Source: Mycoplasma phocoeninasale
Lineage (GTDB): Bacteria > Bacillota_I > Bacilli_A > Mycoplasmatales > Metamycoplasmataceae
NCBI RefSeq assembly: GCF_012934885.1
Contig: NZ_CP051480.1
Coordinates: 712,010-776,009 of the forward strand
Direction: 5' to 3'
Length of the DNA stretch: 64,000 nt
Shown: piece after piece, positions 21,594-32,217 of the stretch
Numbering within the stretch: the stretch's first letter is position 1
How the letters are laid out: every line of letters starts with the position of its first letter
Program-made: the position numbers and the translations under genes
The notes under the pieces: generated by a model
What the model saw: the letters and a program-made list of their open reading frames with translations, nothing else
The model's database searches: none
What the model was told of the DNA's origin: nothing

Positions 21594-22491
21594 AAGCGTC
21601 AATAGTTCAAAATTAGAAGCTAAAAAAATAAAATCAAAATTTGGAATAGCAAATTGACTGACAGTGACAAGAATGCTAATTATGATTCCATTTATTTGTA
21701 TTTTATCAGCTTCTTCAGCGCTAATTTTAAGTGGCGGAGGACCGTTTGCGTATTCTGGAATAAAAATTGTATCCGATAATAAACATTCATTATCATTGTC
21801 AATTATGTATTGACTTAATGTGGCTTTATTTATAGCGGCAATGATTACTGATTTTGTCGACGGATATTATGCCCGAAAGACTAATACTGTATCAGCATTC
21901 GGAAAGGTATTTGATCCGATTGCTGACAAAATCGCCACAACATTAATGATGATATTTTTAGCAATTGCTAACTATAGTTACTTGCCAATCGTTGTGCTAT
22001 TTATTATTAGAGATATCATGGTTGATGGTTCAAGGGTATACGCTTCTAAAAAAGATATTAAAGTGGCAGCTAATTGATGAGGTAAGGTTAAAACAATCAT
22101 TGTTTCTGCCGCGTTAATTATAGTGGCATTTGCTGGACCATGACTAGCCGGGGAAGCTTTAAAACCAAATGGTGATAAAAACTTAAAATTCTACGCCAAC
22201 ATTCCTTTAATTTTAGGTTTAATTATTGCCTGAATTAGTGGGATAATTTATATGTCTAAATACTTAAAGGGAATTAGAAATGCTCTTAATGAAGGCAGCC
22301 ATACACCCGCTAAGTCAAATGCCGATGATTCAAACAACAAAAATACAACCTCATCTAGAGAAGAAACTGCCAAAAAAGTTGAAAGCGAAGATAACAAAGC
22401 AAGTAAAGAAATTAATAATCAAAACACTACTAACGTCCAAAAAGAACCAAAGACTGCTGACGAAATTGTTGATGATCCATTTTTTGATTAA
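21586..22491 (+). CDS. pgsA: CDP-diacylglycerol-glycerol-3-phosphate 3-phosphatidyltransferase
   Basis: This 301-residue membrane enzyme makes phosphatidylglycerophosphate, the precursor of phosphatidylglycerol and cardiolipin. The CDP-alcohol phosphotransferase motif is complete: DGYYARKTNTVSAFGKVFD then PIAD (pattern DGx2ARx8Gx3Dx3D). TGA codons at about 21655, 21811, 22075, 22141 and 22231 are Trp. The last 70 residues form a polar Asn/Ser/Lys/Glu-rich cytoplasmic tail that is longer than in most PgsA proteins and probably disordered. The start overlaps the upstream gene by 8 nt with GTGGAG as ribosome-binding site. Confidence 0.93.
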
Positions 22492-22583
22492 AATAAGATT
22501 TTTATTATTAATAAACAATAAAACAAAAAACATTTATAATATTCAATATACTTAATTGATGATATTAAATAGGAGGTGCATGT

Positions 22584-22736
22584 ATGCCAAGAGAAGGATT
22601 AACCTTAAGATGTGAAACTTGTAAAATGGAAAACTACATAACCAAGAAAAACAAGAAATTGCATCCTGATAAAATGGAAGTCACAAAATACTGTCCTAAA
22701 TGTAATTCTCATACATCTCATAAAGAGAAAAAATAA
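22584..22736 (+). CDS. rpmG: 50S ribosomal protein L33
   Basis: This 50-residue ribosomal protein starts [20 protein letters not shown] and has a zinc ribbon with two Cys pairs (CETC and CPKC). The strong ribosome-binding site is AGGAGGTGC, and a TATAAT box lies at 22535-22540. L33 paralogues differ in their Cys content; this is the zinc-binding form. pepP follows 17 nt downstream. Confidence 0.96.
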   Translation: MPREGLTLRCETCKMENYITKKNKKLHPDKMEVTKYCPKCNSHTSHKEKK

Positions 22737-22753
22737 TTTAAAGAGGTAGAAAA

Positions 22754-23788
22754 ATGCTAAAAACAAAACTAGAAGATATTTTTAAAGAAACCAAAATAGA
22801 TGCAATTATTTCTATTTCTCCACAAACTCGTTTGTGATATGCAAATGTTCAAACTTCAGATGGATATTTAGTAATCGAACATGATAAAGCTCATCTTTTT
22901 GTTGATGGTAGATACATTGAATATGTAACTAAAAATGCAAAAAATGTGGAAGTTCACTTGTTAGAAGGGGAAAGTTTTAAAACTTTTTTAGCCAAAAAAA
23001 ATTATCCAAAAATTGGTGTTGAAAAAGAATATGCAACTCTTGAGAACTTAGATTATTTAAAATCAATTTTGCCTAAATCAGAACAAATTTCATTATCAGC
23101 ACAACAAATGAGAATTTTAAAAGATGAAGAAGAAATTGAAAAAATAAAAGAAGCATGTTTAATTTCTTTACAAGCTTTTGAAGAACTTAAAAAGGTGTTG
23201 ATTGAAGGAATAACTGAACTTGAAGTTTCAAATAAATTAGGATATCTAATGCGACTATTTGGTGCTGAAAAAGAAAGTTTTGATACCATTGTTGCCTTTG
23301 GTTCAAATGCTGCTGAACCACACCATCACCCAACTAATAGAAAACTAAGTGATGGTGACATTGTTAAAATCGATTTTGGAGCTCAATTTAAAGGTTTTGC
23401 TAGTGATATCACTAGAACATTTTTCTTTGGAAAACCAAAAGAAAAAGAACTAGTTGAAATTCTAGAAATTGTAACGGAAGCACAAAAACTAGGAATTGAA
23501 GCTATTAAAGCTGGCATCGGTGCAAATGAAATTGATAAAATTTGTAGAGATTATATCGACAGCAAAGGATACGGAAAATTCTTTATCCATTCAACTGGTC
23601 ATGGTGTTGGAATTGATGTTCATGAACTTCCTGGCGTTGGTCGTGGAAAAGAAAGCGTGACATTAGAAGAAGGCATGATTATAACCGTTGAGCCTGGAAT
23701 ATACGTTGAAGGACTTGGCGGTGCCAGAATCGAAGATACAATTTTAGTAACAAGTGAAGGTTATAAAATTTTGAGTAGCATGGAATAA
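22754..23788 (+). CDS. pepP: Xaa-Pro aminopeptidase (M24 family)
   Basis: This 344-residue metallopeptidase removes N-terminal residues that precede proline, useful to an organism living on imported peptides. The M24 pita-bread domain has all metal ligands in view: Asp in VKIDFGAQ, Asp in ASDITRTFFFG, His in HSTGHGVGIDVHE, Glu in ITVEPGIYV and Glu in GARIEDTILV. The N-terminal creatinase-like domain spans about residues 1-115. One TGA (22835) is Trp. It is probably cotranscribed with rpmG and ends at a terminator. Confidence 0.94.
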
Positions 23789-23800
23789 ATCCAACATTAA

Positions 23801-23830
23801 AAATATCTTAAGTCACTAAGATATTTTTTT
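23801..23830 (+). terminator. Terminator after pepP
   Basis: The perfect 10-bp stem AAATATCTTA / TAAGATATTT with a 6-nt loop is followed by Ts. Confidence 0.75.
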
Positions 23831-23915
23831 ATTATTTGTTTAATAAAAACTTTATAATTAATATGATTACTTTTCAAAAGTAATATGTTTAATAGAACAA
23901 AAAATGAGGAGTTTT

Positions 23916-24872
23916 ATGACTAAAAAAATATATTTAGCAGGTGGATGTTTTTGAGGAATGGAAGCATATTTTTCAAAAATTAGAGGTGTAATTAGTACAC
24001 AAGTGGGATACGCAAATGGAATTACCAATGAAACAAGCTACTATCAAATTAAAAACACCGATCACGCCGAAACTGTTGAAATCGAATATAATCCTAATGT
24101 GATAAATTTAGCTGAAATCTTAGAAAGATTTTTACTGCTAGTAAACCCATATTCAATTAATAAACAAGGTAATGATATCGGAAGACAATACCGAAGTGGG
24201 ATTTACTATGTTGATGATTATAGTCGCAAATGTGCACTATTGACTTTAGAGATATATGAAAAGCAACACGACAATAAAAAAACAGTAATTGAAGTTCAAG
24301 AATTAAGGAACTTTATTGTTGCTGAAGAAAATCACCAAAGATACCTAGAAAAACATCCAGGTGGATACTGTCACATCAACTTAAGTAATTTATCAGTTCC
24401 ACTTTCAAAATTTAAGAAGCTTCAAATAAATGAGATTGATAAATTAGGGTTAGATGAACTTTCGAAAAGTGTAATGTTAGAAAAGGCCACTGAAAGACCT
24501 TTTACATCTTATTTAAATGATGAAAAATCTATTGGTTTATTTGTTGATAAGATTAGTAAAGAAGCACTATTTATTAGCGATGATAAGTTTGATTCAGGAT
24601 GTGGTTGACCTTCATTCACTAAAGGGATCACTACCGATTCAATTAGCTACAACCAAGACTTGTCACACAATATGAATCGTATTGAAACTACATCACGTAT
24701 TCAAGATTCACACTTAGGCCATGTTTTCGAAGATGGTCCGAGAGCACGTGGTGGATTAAGATACTGCATTAATGGAGCAGCTTTGGATTTCATTCCTGTT
24801 GACAAATTAAAAAATAGCGTCTATGAAAATTATCTACCTTACTTCCAATCAGAAGTAGAAAAACACCAATAA
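23916..24872 (+). CDS. msrAB: Fused peptide-methionine sulfoxide reductase MsrA-MsrB
   Basis: This 318-residue fusion repairs both S- and R-epimers of oxidised methionine. The MsrA domain has the active-site GGCFWGMEAYFSKIRGV and ENHQRYLEKHPGGYCHI. The MsrB domain from about residue 175 has DSGCGWPSFT, SRIQDSHLGHVFEDGP and GLRYCINGAALDFIP with its catalytic Cys. Both domains need TGA = Trp (23952 in GCFWG and 24606 in CGWPSF). It is monocistronic, with AATGAGGAGT before the ATG and a terminator behind. Confidence 0.96.
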
Positions 24873-24873
24873 A

Positions 24874-24904
24874 AAAATCTTACCGGTACGTCGGTAAGAT
24901 TTTT
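24874..24904. terminator. Bidirectional terminator between msrAB and nfo
   Basis: The 12-bp stem AAAATCTTACCG / CGGTAAGATTTT has a 6-nt loop, with A-run and T-run on the two sides. It serves the convergent genes msrAB (+) and nfo (-). Confidence 0.8.
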
Positions 24905-25772
24905 AAAATAACTTTTCTTGTTCCTGTGTTCCATTAATTAGTTTGACGCCATCCAATAGCATTTCAATTTCTTGTTTATAAATTGGTTGATTGTTGACAT
25001 AGGGAGTTTCAAGAATTATTGGTATGTTTTCGAAATCTTTATCAAAAACAAATTTCTTTAAGGTATTAAGACCAATAAAGCCGTTATTTAAATTAGCATG
25101 GCGGTCTTTTTTAGAACCTAGTTCATTTAATGAATCATTTAAGTGAATTACTTTAATATGTTTAAGGTAGTCATGTTTAATTAAATGAGATTTGAATTCT
25201 TCATAATTTTTAATATTATAGCCAGCATCTCAGACATGGCATGTATCAAGGCAGATTGCAACACGCTCACTATTGACCTCTTTAATTACTTTATCAATCT
25301 CTGAAAAAGAAGAACAGACTTGTGAACCCTTGCCGGCCATTGTTTCCAGGCAGATCACGACATCAGAAGTTAGTTCAATGATTCGCCTTAGGCTTTTCAC
25401 TAAAGTATTCAAGGCCTCTTCTTTTGTAAACTCAGTTGATGAGCCAGGGTGTAATACTAAGTATTTTGCACCAATAGTATTCATTCTATTAATTTCAGAC
25501 GCTAAAAAATCAACAGCAAATTTATATTTAGATGGACTAGAAGGATTAACAATGTATGGAGCGTGAACGACAATATTTTCAGAAGGAATTATTGAAGAAT
25601 ATTTTTTTAGATACTTATCATAATTGTACTGCGATGGATCAACTCTCATTGTGGTTTGCGGCGGACCCAAATAAATCATCATGGCATTGGCACCATTATC
25701 CAAACTCTCTTCGATTGCACTAATTAAGTAATCGGGTTTTTTAAATGAAATGTGACTTCCTAATTTAATCAT
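24903..25772 (-). CDS. nfo: Endonuclease IV (AP endonuclease)
   Basis: This 289-residue zinc enzyme cuts DNA at abasic sites in base-excision repair. The start [16 protein letters not shown] and the blocks [51 protein letters not shown] and [19 protein letters not shown] match family signatures with the metal-binding His, Glu and Asp residues. TGA 25230 (in CHVWDAG) is Trp; without it the protein would stop after residue 180. The 3' end reaches the shared terminator. It lies downstream of rpoD. Confidence 0.95.
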
Positions 25773-25809
25773 AATTTTCCTTAACTTTTATCTTTTAGTT
25801 TTAAATGAA

Positions 25810-27381
25810 TTAATCTAAATCGTAACTTTCATTAATAAAGAACTCTTTTAATTTTTTACGTTTTTGTGGGTGTTTTAATTTCCTTAGAATTTTAGTTTCG
25901 ATTTGTCTAACTTTTTCTTTGGTTACACCTAACTCCTCTGCTAATTCATCTAGAGTGTGTGGGTAGTAATTATTCCCTTTTAGGTCATTAATTCCATAAC
26001 GCTTACGAATTAATTCACGGTCGGCAACATCATTTAAGCCTTCTTCAATCATTTCATTTAAAATTACGCTTAATTCCTCACGACTAGCAAAATTAGTAGG
26101 AGAAATAACGCTTTCATCTCTAACGAAATCTGAAAAACTTGAATTTTCTTCTTTACCAATATTTTTATCAAGACTTATTGGGTCAATGTTAATTTTTCTG
26201 ATGTATCTAACTTTATCAGCAGTAAAATCCCCGCCATATTTTTTAGCAATTTCTTCATCTGAAGGGGCATAGCCATTTTCTTGCTGCAATTCTCTTTCTA
26301 TTTTTAAAATTTTATTAATTGTTTCAACCATATGCACAGGCACTCTAACAGTTCTTGCCTGATCAGCAACTGCTCTAGTGATTGCTTGCCGAATTCATCA
26401 AGTAGCATATGTTGAAAATTTAAAACCTTTTGTGTAGTCATATTTTGATACCGATTTCATAATACCTGAATTTCCCTCTGAAATTAAGTCAATGAAAGAA
26501 AGTCCACGGTTTTTGTATCTTTTGGCATTGTTAATTACAAGTCTTAAGTTCCTTTTAACTAACATATCACGAGCTTTTTTATAACGATAGGTATTGCCCG
26601 CATCTTTAGCTTCTTGCATTTTAATAGCCAGTTCTCTTTCTTCTTTAGGAGTTAGCAATTTACCATATTTACCAATTCAACGCATATATCATTTAACAAT
26701 GTCATTTGTTTCAGTTAAGCGGTTAGCCAAAACATTATCAGCTGTGACGTTTTCTTTATCATTTTGTATTTTGATGTCGTCTCCATCATATTCTTTTAGT
26801 AGTTTATTAACTTCAAATTCTTTTTTAGAAGATTTTGGTTGATATTCATGCTCATCATATTCATCATCTAGATCATAATTGATTTCTTCTTCATCTTCAT
26901 AATCAAAACCATCTTTGGCGATGTATTTTGCATCTTCATCGTATTCTTCTTCTTGTAAATCAAGATCATCGGTTTTCATGATAATGCTACTATCGTCATA
27001 TTCAGTTTCAACATCAATGTCTTCATCAATTATTTCTTCATCGATTTCTTTTAGCTTTTCTTCGTCAAAAGATTCCTCGTCGTCTTGAAGTTCTTTTTCT
27101 TCCAACATAATATCTTCATTGTCACCACTATCAACTTCATCTTCAATGATTTTATTTTTAATTAGTTTTTCAATGATTTCGCCAGCTTCAGCATCATCAA
27201 TATATAATTTCTTTTTCTCGATAATTTTGAAAACATCATCTTGAGTCAAATATTTTTTATTTTTCTTTAGGGCCTTTTTGTGCTCCTCCTTAATGACATC
27301 GATAATAGTATCAATTGAACTTTTCATTTCATCATTGCTAACTTCAATTAAATTCTCTTTTACTTTCGAATTAGATTTCAT
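25810..27381 (-). CDS. rpoD: RNA polymerase primary sigma factor (RpoD/SigA)
   Basis: This 523-residue sigma-70 factor starts at ATG 27381 after AGAAAGGAAAG; a GTG 21 nt upstream was rejected. An unusually long N-terminal region (roughly residues 60-200) is dominated by Asp/Glu (for example [17 protein letters not shown]), then sigma regions 1.2-2 ([52 protein letters not shown]), region 3 and region 4 ([19 protein letters not shown]). Two TGA Trp codons sit in region 2, the -10 recognition segment. It follows dnaG by 26 nt in a glyS-dnaG-rpoD operon. Confidence 0.95.
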
Positions 27382-27407
27382 ATCTTTCCTTTCTTCTCTC
27401 ACTTGAC

Positions 27408-29288
27408 TTAATGGATTATTTTTTTATAGGTTTTATTATTTTGAACTAAATTGTTTACCTGGGTATCAAATTTTTCTTGACTAAATTCGTTATTAATCGT
27501 TTTTAAATTCATTATTATTTGAATAAATTTATTTTTTTTATCTTCGTTTAGATTACTGTCATTTTTTATAAGTTCTATAAGGTTATTTTCATTTAAATAG
27601 TTGTTTGATTTGATTATGTTAATGACATAACAGATTAGCTCTTTATTACTTTGATTATTTTCATCGACTTTAAGCCGAACAAATACCGACTTATCTCAAT
27701 TTTTTAAAAAATTAGGTTGTTGTAATATTGCTTTAATAATCAAAGCAAAGCTTAATGAACGCCCAAACATTAAAGAACTATTTTTTGCTTTGGAATTATG
27801 ACTTCGGACATTGCTATTTATTATTTTTCTATTACTATTAGCAATTTGATATTCAAAAACATCAAAATTATTAATGACCTCATCCGGCATGACAAAATCA
27901 TTATTTAATTTAGTTGCATGCCGTGAAAAGCCAGCGATTTTTTTCTTTGATTCTTGTGTCAGATTTGAAACAAAATTAGGATCCGAAGGAAAGTTTGGTT
28001 TTATGAAATTCAATTCATAATTTCTATAAATTTCAGATGCGAATATCTTTTTTTCAATTAAACGATTTTTTAAAGTAAGCTTAAACTGATCATTTAAATA
28101 AAACATTATCTCAAATAATTCGCAATTTTTCTTGAATCGTTCATTCTCATCAATTGATTGATTTTTATTGTTTTTTTCAAATTCATTATATAAATAGGCA
28201 AGTAAATCTATTTTTTTCGCACACAACTCTTTAAGTGACTTACCTTCATCAAGATTGTAAATTTCATCAGCATCTTTTTTTAGCTCGTTATCAATGAAAT
28301 AGGGTGTTATGTTTAAATCTTTTGCATAATAGAGAATAATCTTTAGATTCTTTACAGTCGCCTTAATTCCGGCTGCATCATTATCAAAAAATAAAATTAT
28401 TTTACAGTTTTTAAAAAATTTAATTTGGTCATATGAAAGCGACGTTCCCATCACTGCCACTGAGTTTTTAATTTCGATTTTATATAGAGCAATACAATCG
28501 AATTGTCCCTCAAGCAAATACACTTCATTAGTTTTTAAAATTTCATCTTTAGCATGGTAGTAATTAAATAAAACTTTATGTTTTTTAAATAGTTTAGTTT
28601 CAGAGCTATTTAAATATTTAGGGTTATCACTATCACTAATTGCCCTGCCGGAGAAAGCAACAGTATTGCCATGTTCATCTTTAATTGGAAATATTAAACG
28701 ATTATTAAAGAAATTTCTTTCATTTTTAGCTGCAATCAATGATGAATTAGCAATTGTAAAAATTTTATGATCTTTTTCGATGGCATATTTATAGAAACTC
28801 TTCTCACTACTTGCATATCCAATTTCAAATTCTTTAATTAGGTCCTTTGTCAATTTTCGTTTTTCTAAAAAACTTTCTAGATCAGTATTTTTTGTAACAA
28901 GCATTTCATATTGAAAAAAGACTGATGCATCCTTGTTTAATTTAATTAAATCTTCAGCCTCACTGGATAGCGAATTATCATGTCAATTTTTGAAGTGATC
29001 CTCAATTTCGATGTTCGCTTTTTTAGCTAATTCCTTTAAAGCTTCGAGAGAGGTGATTTTTTTATAGTATTCAACAAATTTTAGGACATTTCCACTTTTG
29101 CCACATCCAAAACATTTAAAGAACTGCTTTTCGGGACTCACCACAAATGAAGGGGTTTTTTCACCGTGGAAAGGGCAGCACGCTTTAAAATTTTTTCCTT
29201 GTTTAGTCAAGGAAATATGTTCTGATATGATATCGACAATGTCGATTTTGGATAATACTAAATCTCAAACATTTTTTTCTTCTAACAT
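27408..29288 (-). CDS. dnaG: DNA primase
   Basis: This 626-residue primase makes RNA primers for replication. It starts MLEEKNVWDLVLSKIDIVDI and has the N-terminal CHC2 zinc finger (CCPFHGEKTPSF ... FKCFGCGKSGNV), then the TOPRIM catalytic core (VYLLEGQFDCIALYKI and ILFFDNDAAGIKA, giving the Glu and Asp-x-Asp metal ligands). The C-terminal helicase-binding region is poorly conserved. Trp-encoding TGAs occur in the start region, at about 28981 and 27696. The start is 5 nt after the glyS stop. Confidence 0.94.
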
Positions 29289-29293
29289 TGCGC

Positions 29294-30670
29294 CTATTTC
29301 ATATATTTTGCTAAATAATTTCTAATTTCACTAATTGAAATTCGCTCTTGAACCATTGTGTCTCGATTTCTAATTGTTACGGTATTGTTTTCAACTGTTT
29401 CAAAGTCTATTGTTATTGCAAAAGGAGTACCAATGGCATCTTGTCTGCGATATCTTTTTCCGATTGAACCACTTTCATCATAAATAATTCTGATTGTCGA
29501 ATTTTTTAACATTTCGTCATATATTGCTTTAGCTTTTTCGTTTAATTTTTTCATCAATGGAAAAATTGCTAATTGTACTGGCGCAATATTGTAATCTAGT
29601 TTAAGAACTACTCTACTGTCATCATTATCTAGCTTTTCAACTTCATATGAATCAATAATCAGCGCAAGCAACAGTCTGTCGAGACCAATTGAGGGTTCGA
29701 TTACATAAGGAGTAATTTTTTCGCCTTTTTCGTCAAGGTATTCTAATGACTCTTGTGAGAATTTCATATGTTGGGTCAAATCATAGTTACCACGATTTGC
29801 AATTCCAAGTAGCTCACCTCACCCAAAAGGAAACAGGTACTCAATATCGCTTGTTCCCTTTGAATAGTGGCTTAATTCTTCAGATTCATGTTCACGTACC
29901 CGAATATTTTTGGGATTAAGTCCCAAAAATTTAACAAAGTCTTTGCATTTGGAAATTCAATATTTATAGTACTTGTCACTATCGCTCTCATTGCAAAAGA
30001 ATTCTAATTCCATTTGTTCAAATTCTCTAGTTCTAAAAATAAAATCTCGTGGCGTAATTTCATTCCTAAAACTTTTGCCTATTTGACCGATTCCAAAAGG
30101 TAGCTTCGCTCTCATAGTTCTAGTTACATTTTTAAAGTTAATAAAAATCCCCTGAGCAGTTTCTGGTCTAAGGTATGTTTCAGCCGCTGAACTATCAATA
30201 GCACCAATTTGAGTTTTAAACATTAAATTAAATGGACGTATAGAGCCTCAATCACATTTTGAGTTATCATACTCTTTAACATGATCTTTGATAATTTTTT
30301 CTAGTTCTTCAAATGTTGCTTTTTCAACATTGATATCTGGAAATAAATCTTTAACAATGTGATCAGCCCGATATCTTTTTTTGTTAATTTTGTTTTCAAT
30401 TAAAAAGTCCGAAAAATTACTTGTATGCCTACTTGCTTTTCAAACGTTTGGGTTCATGATGATTTTTGAATCAATTTGAAAATTACCTTCCCTAGTAATA
30501 AATTCCCTGATTCAGTATTTTTTTATGGCATTTAAAATTGGCAATGCTAAAGGTCCATAGTCTCATGTGTTTACTAAGCCACCATAAATTTCCGAATTTT
30601 GGTAGACAAATCCGGAAGTTTTTAAATGATTAATTATTTCTTGAATATTTTTTTTTTCATTTTTTTGCAT
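29294..30670 (-). CDS. glyS: Glycyl-tRNA synthetase (alpha2 type)
   Basis: This class II synthetase of 458 residues resembles the eukaryotic/archaeal-like homodimer found in Firmicutes and mycoplasmas. Motifs: [55 protein letters not shown] (motif 2) and [16 protein letters not shown] (motif 3). TGA Trp codons are numerous in the first third. ATG 30670 (MQKNEKK) was preferred to ATG 30685 because a TATAAT box at 30691-30686 touches the latter. It leads the glyS-dnaG-rpoD operon, the same order as MG251-MG250-MG249 in M. genitalium. Confidence 0.93.
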
Positions 30671-30685
30671 ATAAGAAAACCCCAT

Positions 30686-30691
30686 ATTATA
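30686..30691 (-). promoter_or_regulatory. -10 box of the glyS-dnaG-rpoD operon
   Basis: TATAAT on the minus strand would start transcription at about 30679, 9 nt before the preferred glyS ATG. No ribosome-binding site lies in the short leader. Confidence 0.5.
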
Positions 30692-30800
30692 TTTATAAGC
30701 TAATAATATTGCAATTTTACCACAAACCGAGAATAAATTTTTAAGTTGAAATTAAATATAAACTATTTATTCTTTTTGAGTTTGATATTTAAACATGATA

Positions 30801-30806
30801 TATAAT
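30801..30806 (+). promoter_or_regulatory. -10 box of ffh (leaderless-type)
   Basis: TATAAT is 6 nt before the ffh ATG at 30813. Confidence 0.55.
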
Positions 30807-30812
30807 AATAGC

Positions 30813-32144
30813 ATGTTAGATTTTATACAAAAAAGAATGCAAAAATCAATGCAAAAAATAAACAAGAAAATGTCAATCAATGAAGAGGACATTTTAGAAG
30901 TTTTGCGAGAGGTAAAAATAGCTTTACTAGAAGCTGACGTTAATTTAGAGGTTGTAAAAGCTTTTACAAAACAAGTTAAAGAAAAGGCTCTTGATAGTCA
31001 AATTATTGGAAAATTGAATCAACAACAAACCGTGCTAAAAATATTTAAAGATGAATTGACAAATATTTTAGGGATTAAAACTTGTGAGGTTAAACTAAAA
31101 AATGTTCCCACTAAGATTATGATGATCGGTTTACAAGGATCAGGAAAGACAACAACTTCAGCTAAACTTTCAGTTTTCTTAAAGAAAAAAAATGTCGGAA
31201 GAAGTCCTCTACTAGTGGGGGATGATATCTATCGTCCTGCTGCCCGTGAACAGCTTAAACAACTAGCTAAACAGACTCAAACTGACTTTTTTACAAGTGA
31301 AGAGAATGATGCAGTAAAAATCGCACAAGAAGCAGTTGAAGAAGCCAAAAAAAATAAAAATGATTTAGTAATTATCGATACTGCTGGACGTTTAGCAATT
31401 GATGAATCATTGATGGAAGAATTAAAGAATGTTAAAAAGGCGATAAAACCCGATTATATCTTTTTAGTTATTGATGCCATGAGTGGGCAAGATGTTATTA
31501 ATACCGCTAAAAAATTCCATGAGGAATTAGTAGTTGATGGAACAATTATTACCAAACTAGATAGCGATGCCCGTGGTGGTGCTGCCCTTAGTGTAACTCA
31601 TCTTCTTAAAATCCCAATTGTTTTTATTGGTAATAGCGAAAAGTTAAATGGACTTGAAGTATTTCATCCAGACCGTATGGCTGACAGAATTCTAGGAATG
31701 GGAGATGTGCTAAGTTTAATCGAAAAAGCTAGTGAAGAAGTTGATGAGAAAATGGTAAAGAAAATTGGTTATAAAATGATGACCGGTAAATTTGATTTAA
31801 GCGATTTGATGAACAGTTTATCACAGATTAAAAAACTTGGCAAAATGAAATCAATTTTAAAAATGATTCCAGGAATTTCAGATAAGATTAACGACGAAAA
31901 AATTGAAGAAGCAGAAGAAAAATTCAAGATTTATACATATTTAATTAATTCAATGACTGAAGTTGAGAAAAAAAATCCTCGATTACTAAAGAATGCTTCT
32001 AGAAAACAACGTATTCTACAAGGTAGCGGAAGGTCAGCGCGCGAATTTAATATGTTAGTTACTGATTTTGAAAGAATGGCTAAACAAATGAAAGAATTAG
32101 CAGCCGGTAATCTAAAAATGAAGCCAGGCACACCTGATTTTTAA
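30813..32144 (+). CDS. ffh: Signal recognition particle protein Ffh
   Basis: This 443-residue SRP GTPase targets membrane proteins to the translocon together with 4.5S RNA and FtsY. The N domain (MLDFIQKRMQKSMQK) is followed by the G domain with G1 GLQGSGKTTTSAKL, DIYRPAAREQLKQLA, G3 IIDTAGRLAIDESL and G4 TKLDSDARGGAALS, then the Met-rich M domain (MTGKFDLSDLMNSLSQIKK ... MKSILKMIPG). An upstream in-frame ATG at 30795 precedes the -10 box and was not used. No TGA occurs in this gene. Confidence 0.96.
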   Translation: MLDFIQKRMQKSMQKINKKMSINEEDILEVLREVKIALLEADVNLEVVKAFTKQVKEKALDSQIIGKLNQQQTVLKIFKDELTNILGIKTCEVKLKNVPTKIMMIGLQGSGKTTTSAKLSVFLKKKNVGRSPLLVGDDIYRPAAREQLKQLAKQTQTDFFTSEENDAVKIAQEAVEEAKKNKNDLVIIDTAGRLAIDESLMEELKNVKKAIKPDYIFLVIDAMSGQDVINTAKKFHEELVVDGTIITKLDSDARGGAALSVTHLLKIPIVFIGNSEKLNGLEVFHPDRMADRILGMGDVLSLIEKASEEVDEKMVKKIGYKMMTGKFDLSDLMNSLSQIKKLGKMKSILKMIPGISDKINDEKIEEAEEKFKIYTYLINSMTEVEKKNPRLLKNASRKQRILQGSGRSAREFNMLVTDFERMAKQMKELAAGNLKMKPGTPDF

Positions 32145-32181
32145 GATTATATACGCAGAGAATTTCAAATAAACTAATTAA

Positions 32182-32216
32182 AAAAATACGGCAAAATAAA
32201 TGCTGTATTTTTAAAT
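32182..32216. terminator. Bidirectional terminator after ffh
   Basis: The stem AAAAATACGGC / GCTGTATTTTT (one G-T pair) separates ffh (+) from the convergent SGNH-like gene (-). Confidence 0.65.
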
Positions 32217-32217
32217 C

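Noticed and set aside
24903..24904. Overlap of nfo end with the msrAB terminator as a sign of mis-annotation
   Set aside because: The nfo stop codon sits at the edge of a shared bidirectional terminator; both genes are well supported.
28904..28983. Apparent break in dnaG suggesting a frameshift
   Set aside because: It is caused only by TGA codons; the frame is continuous when TGA is Trp.
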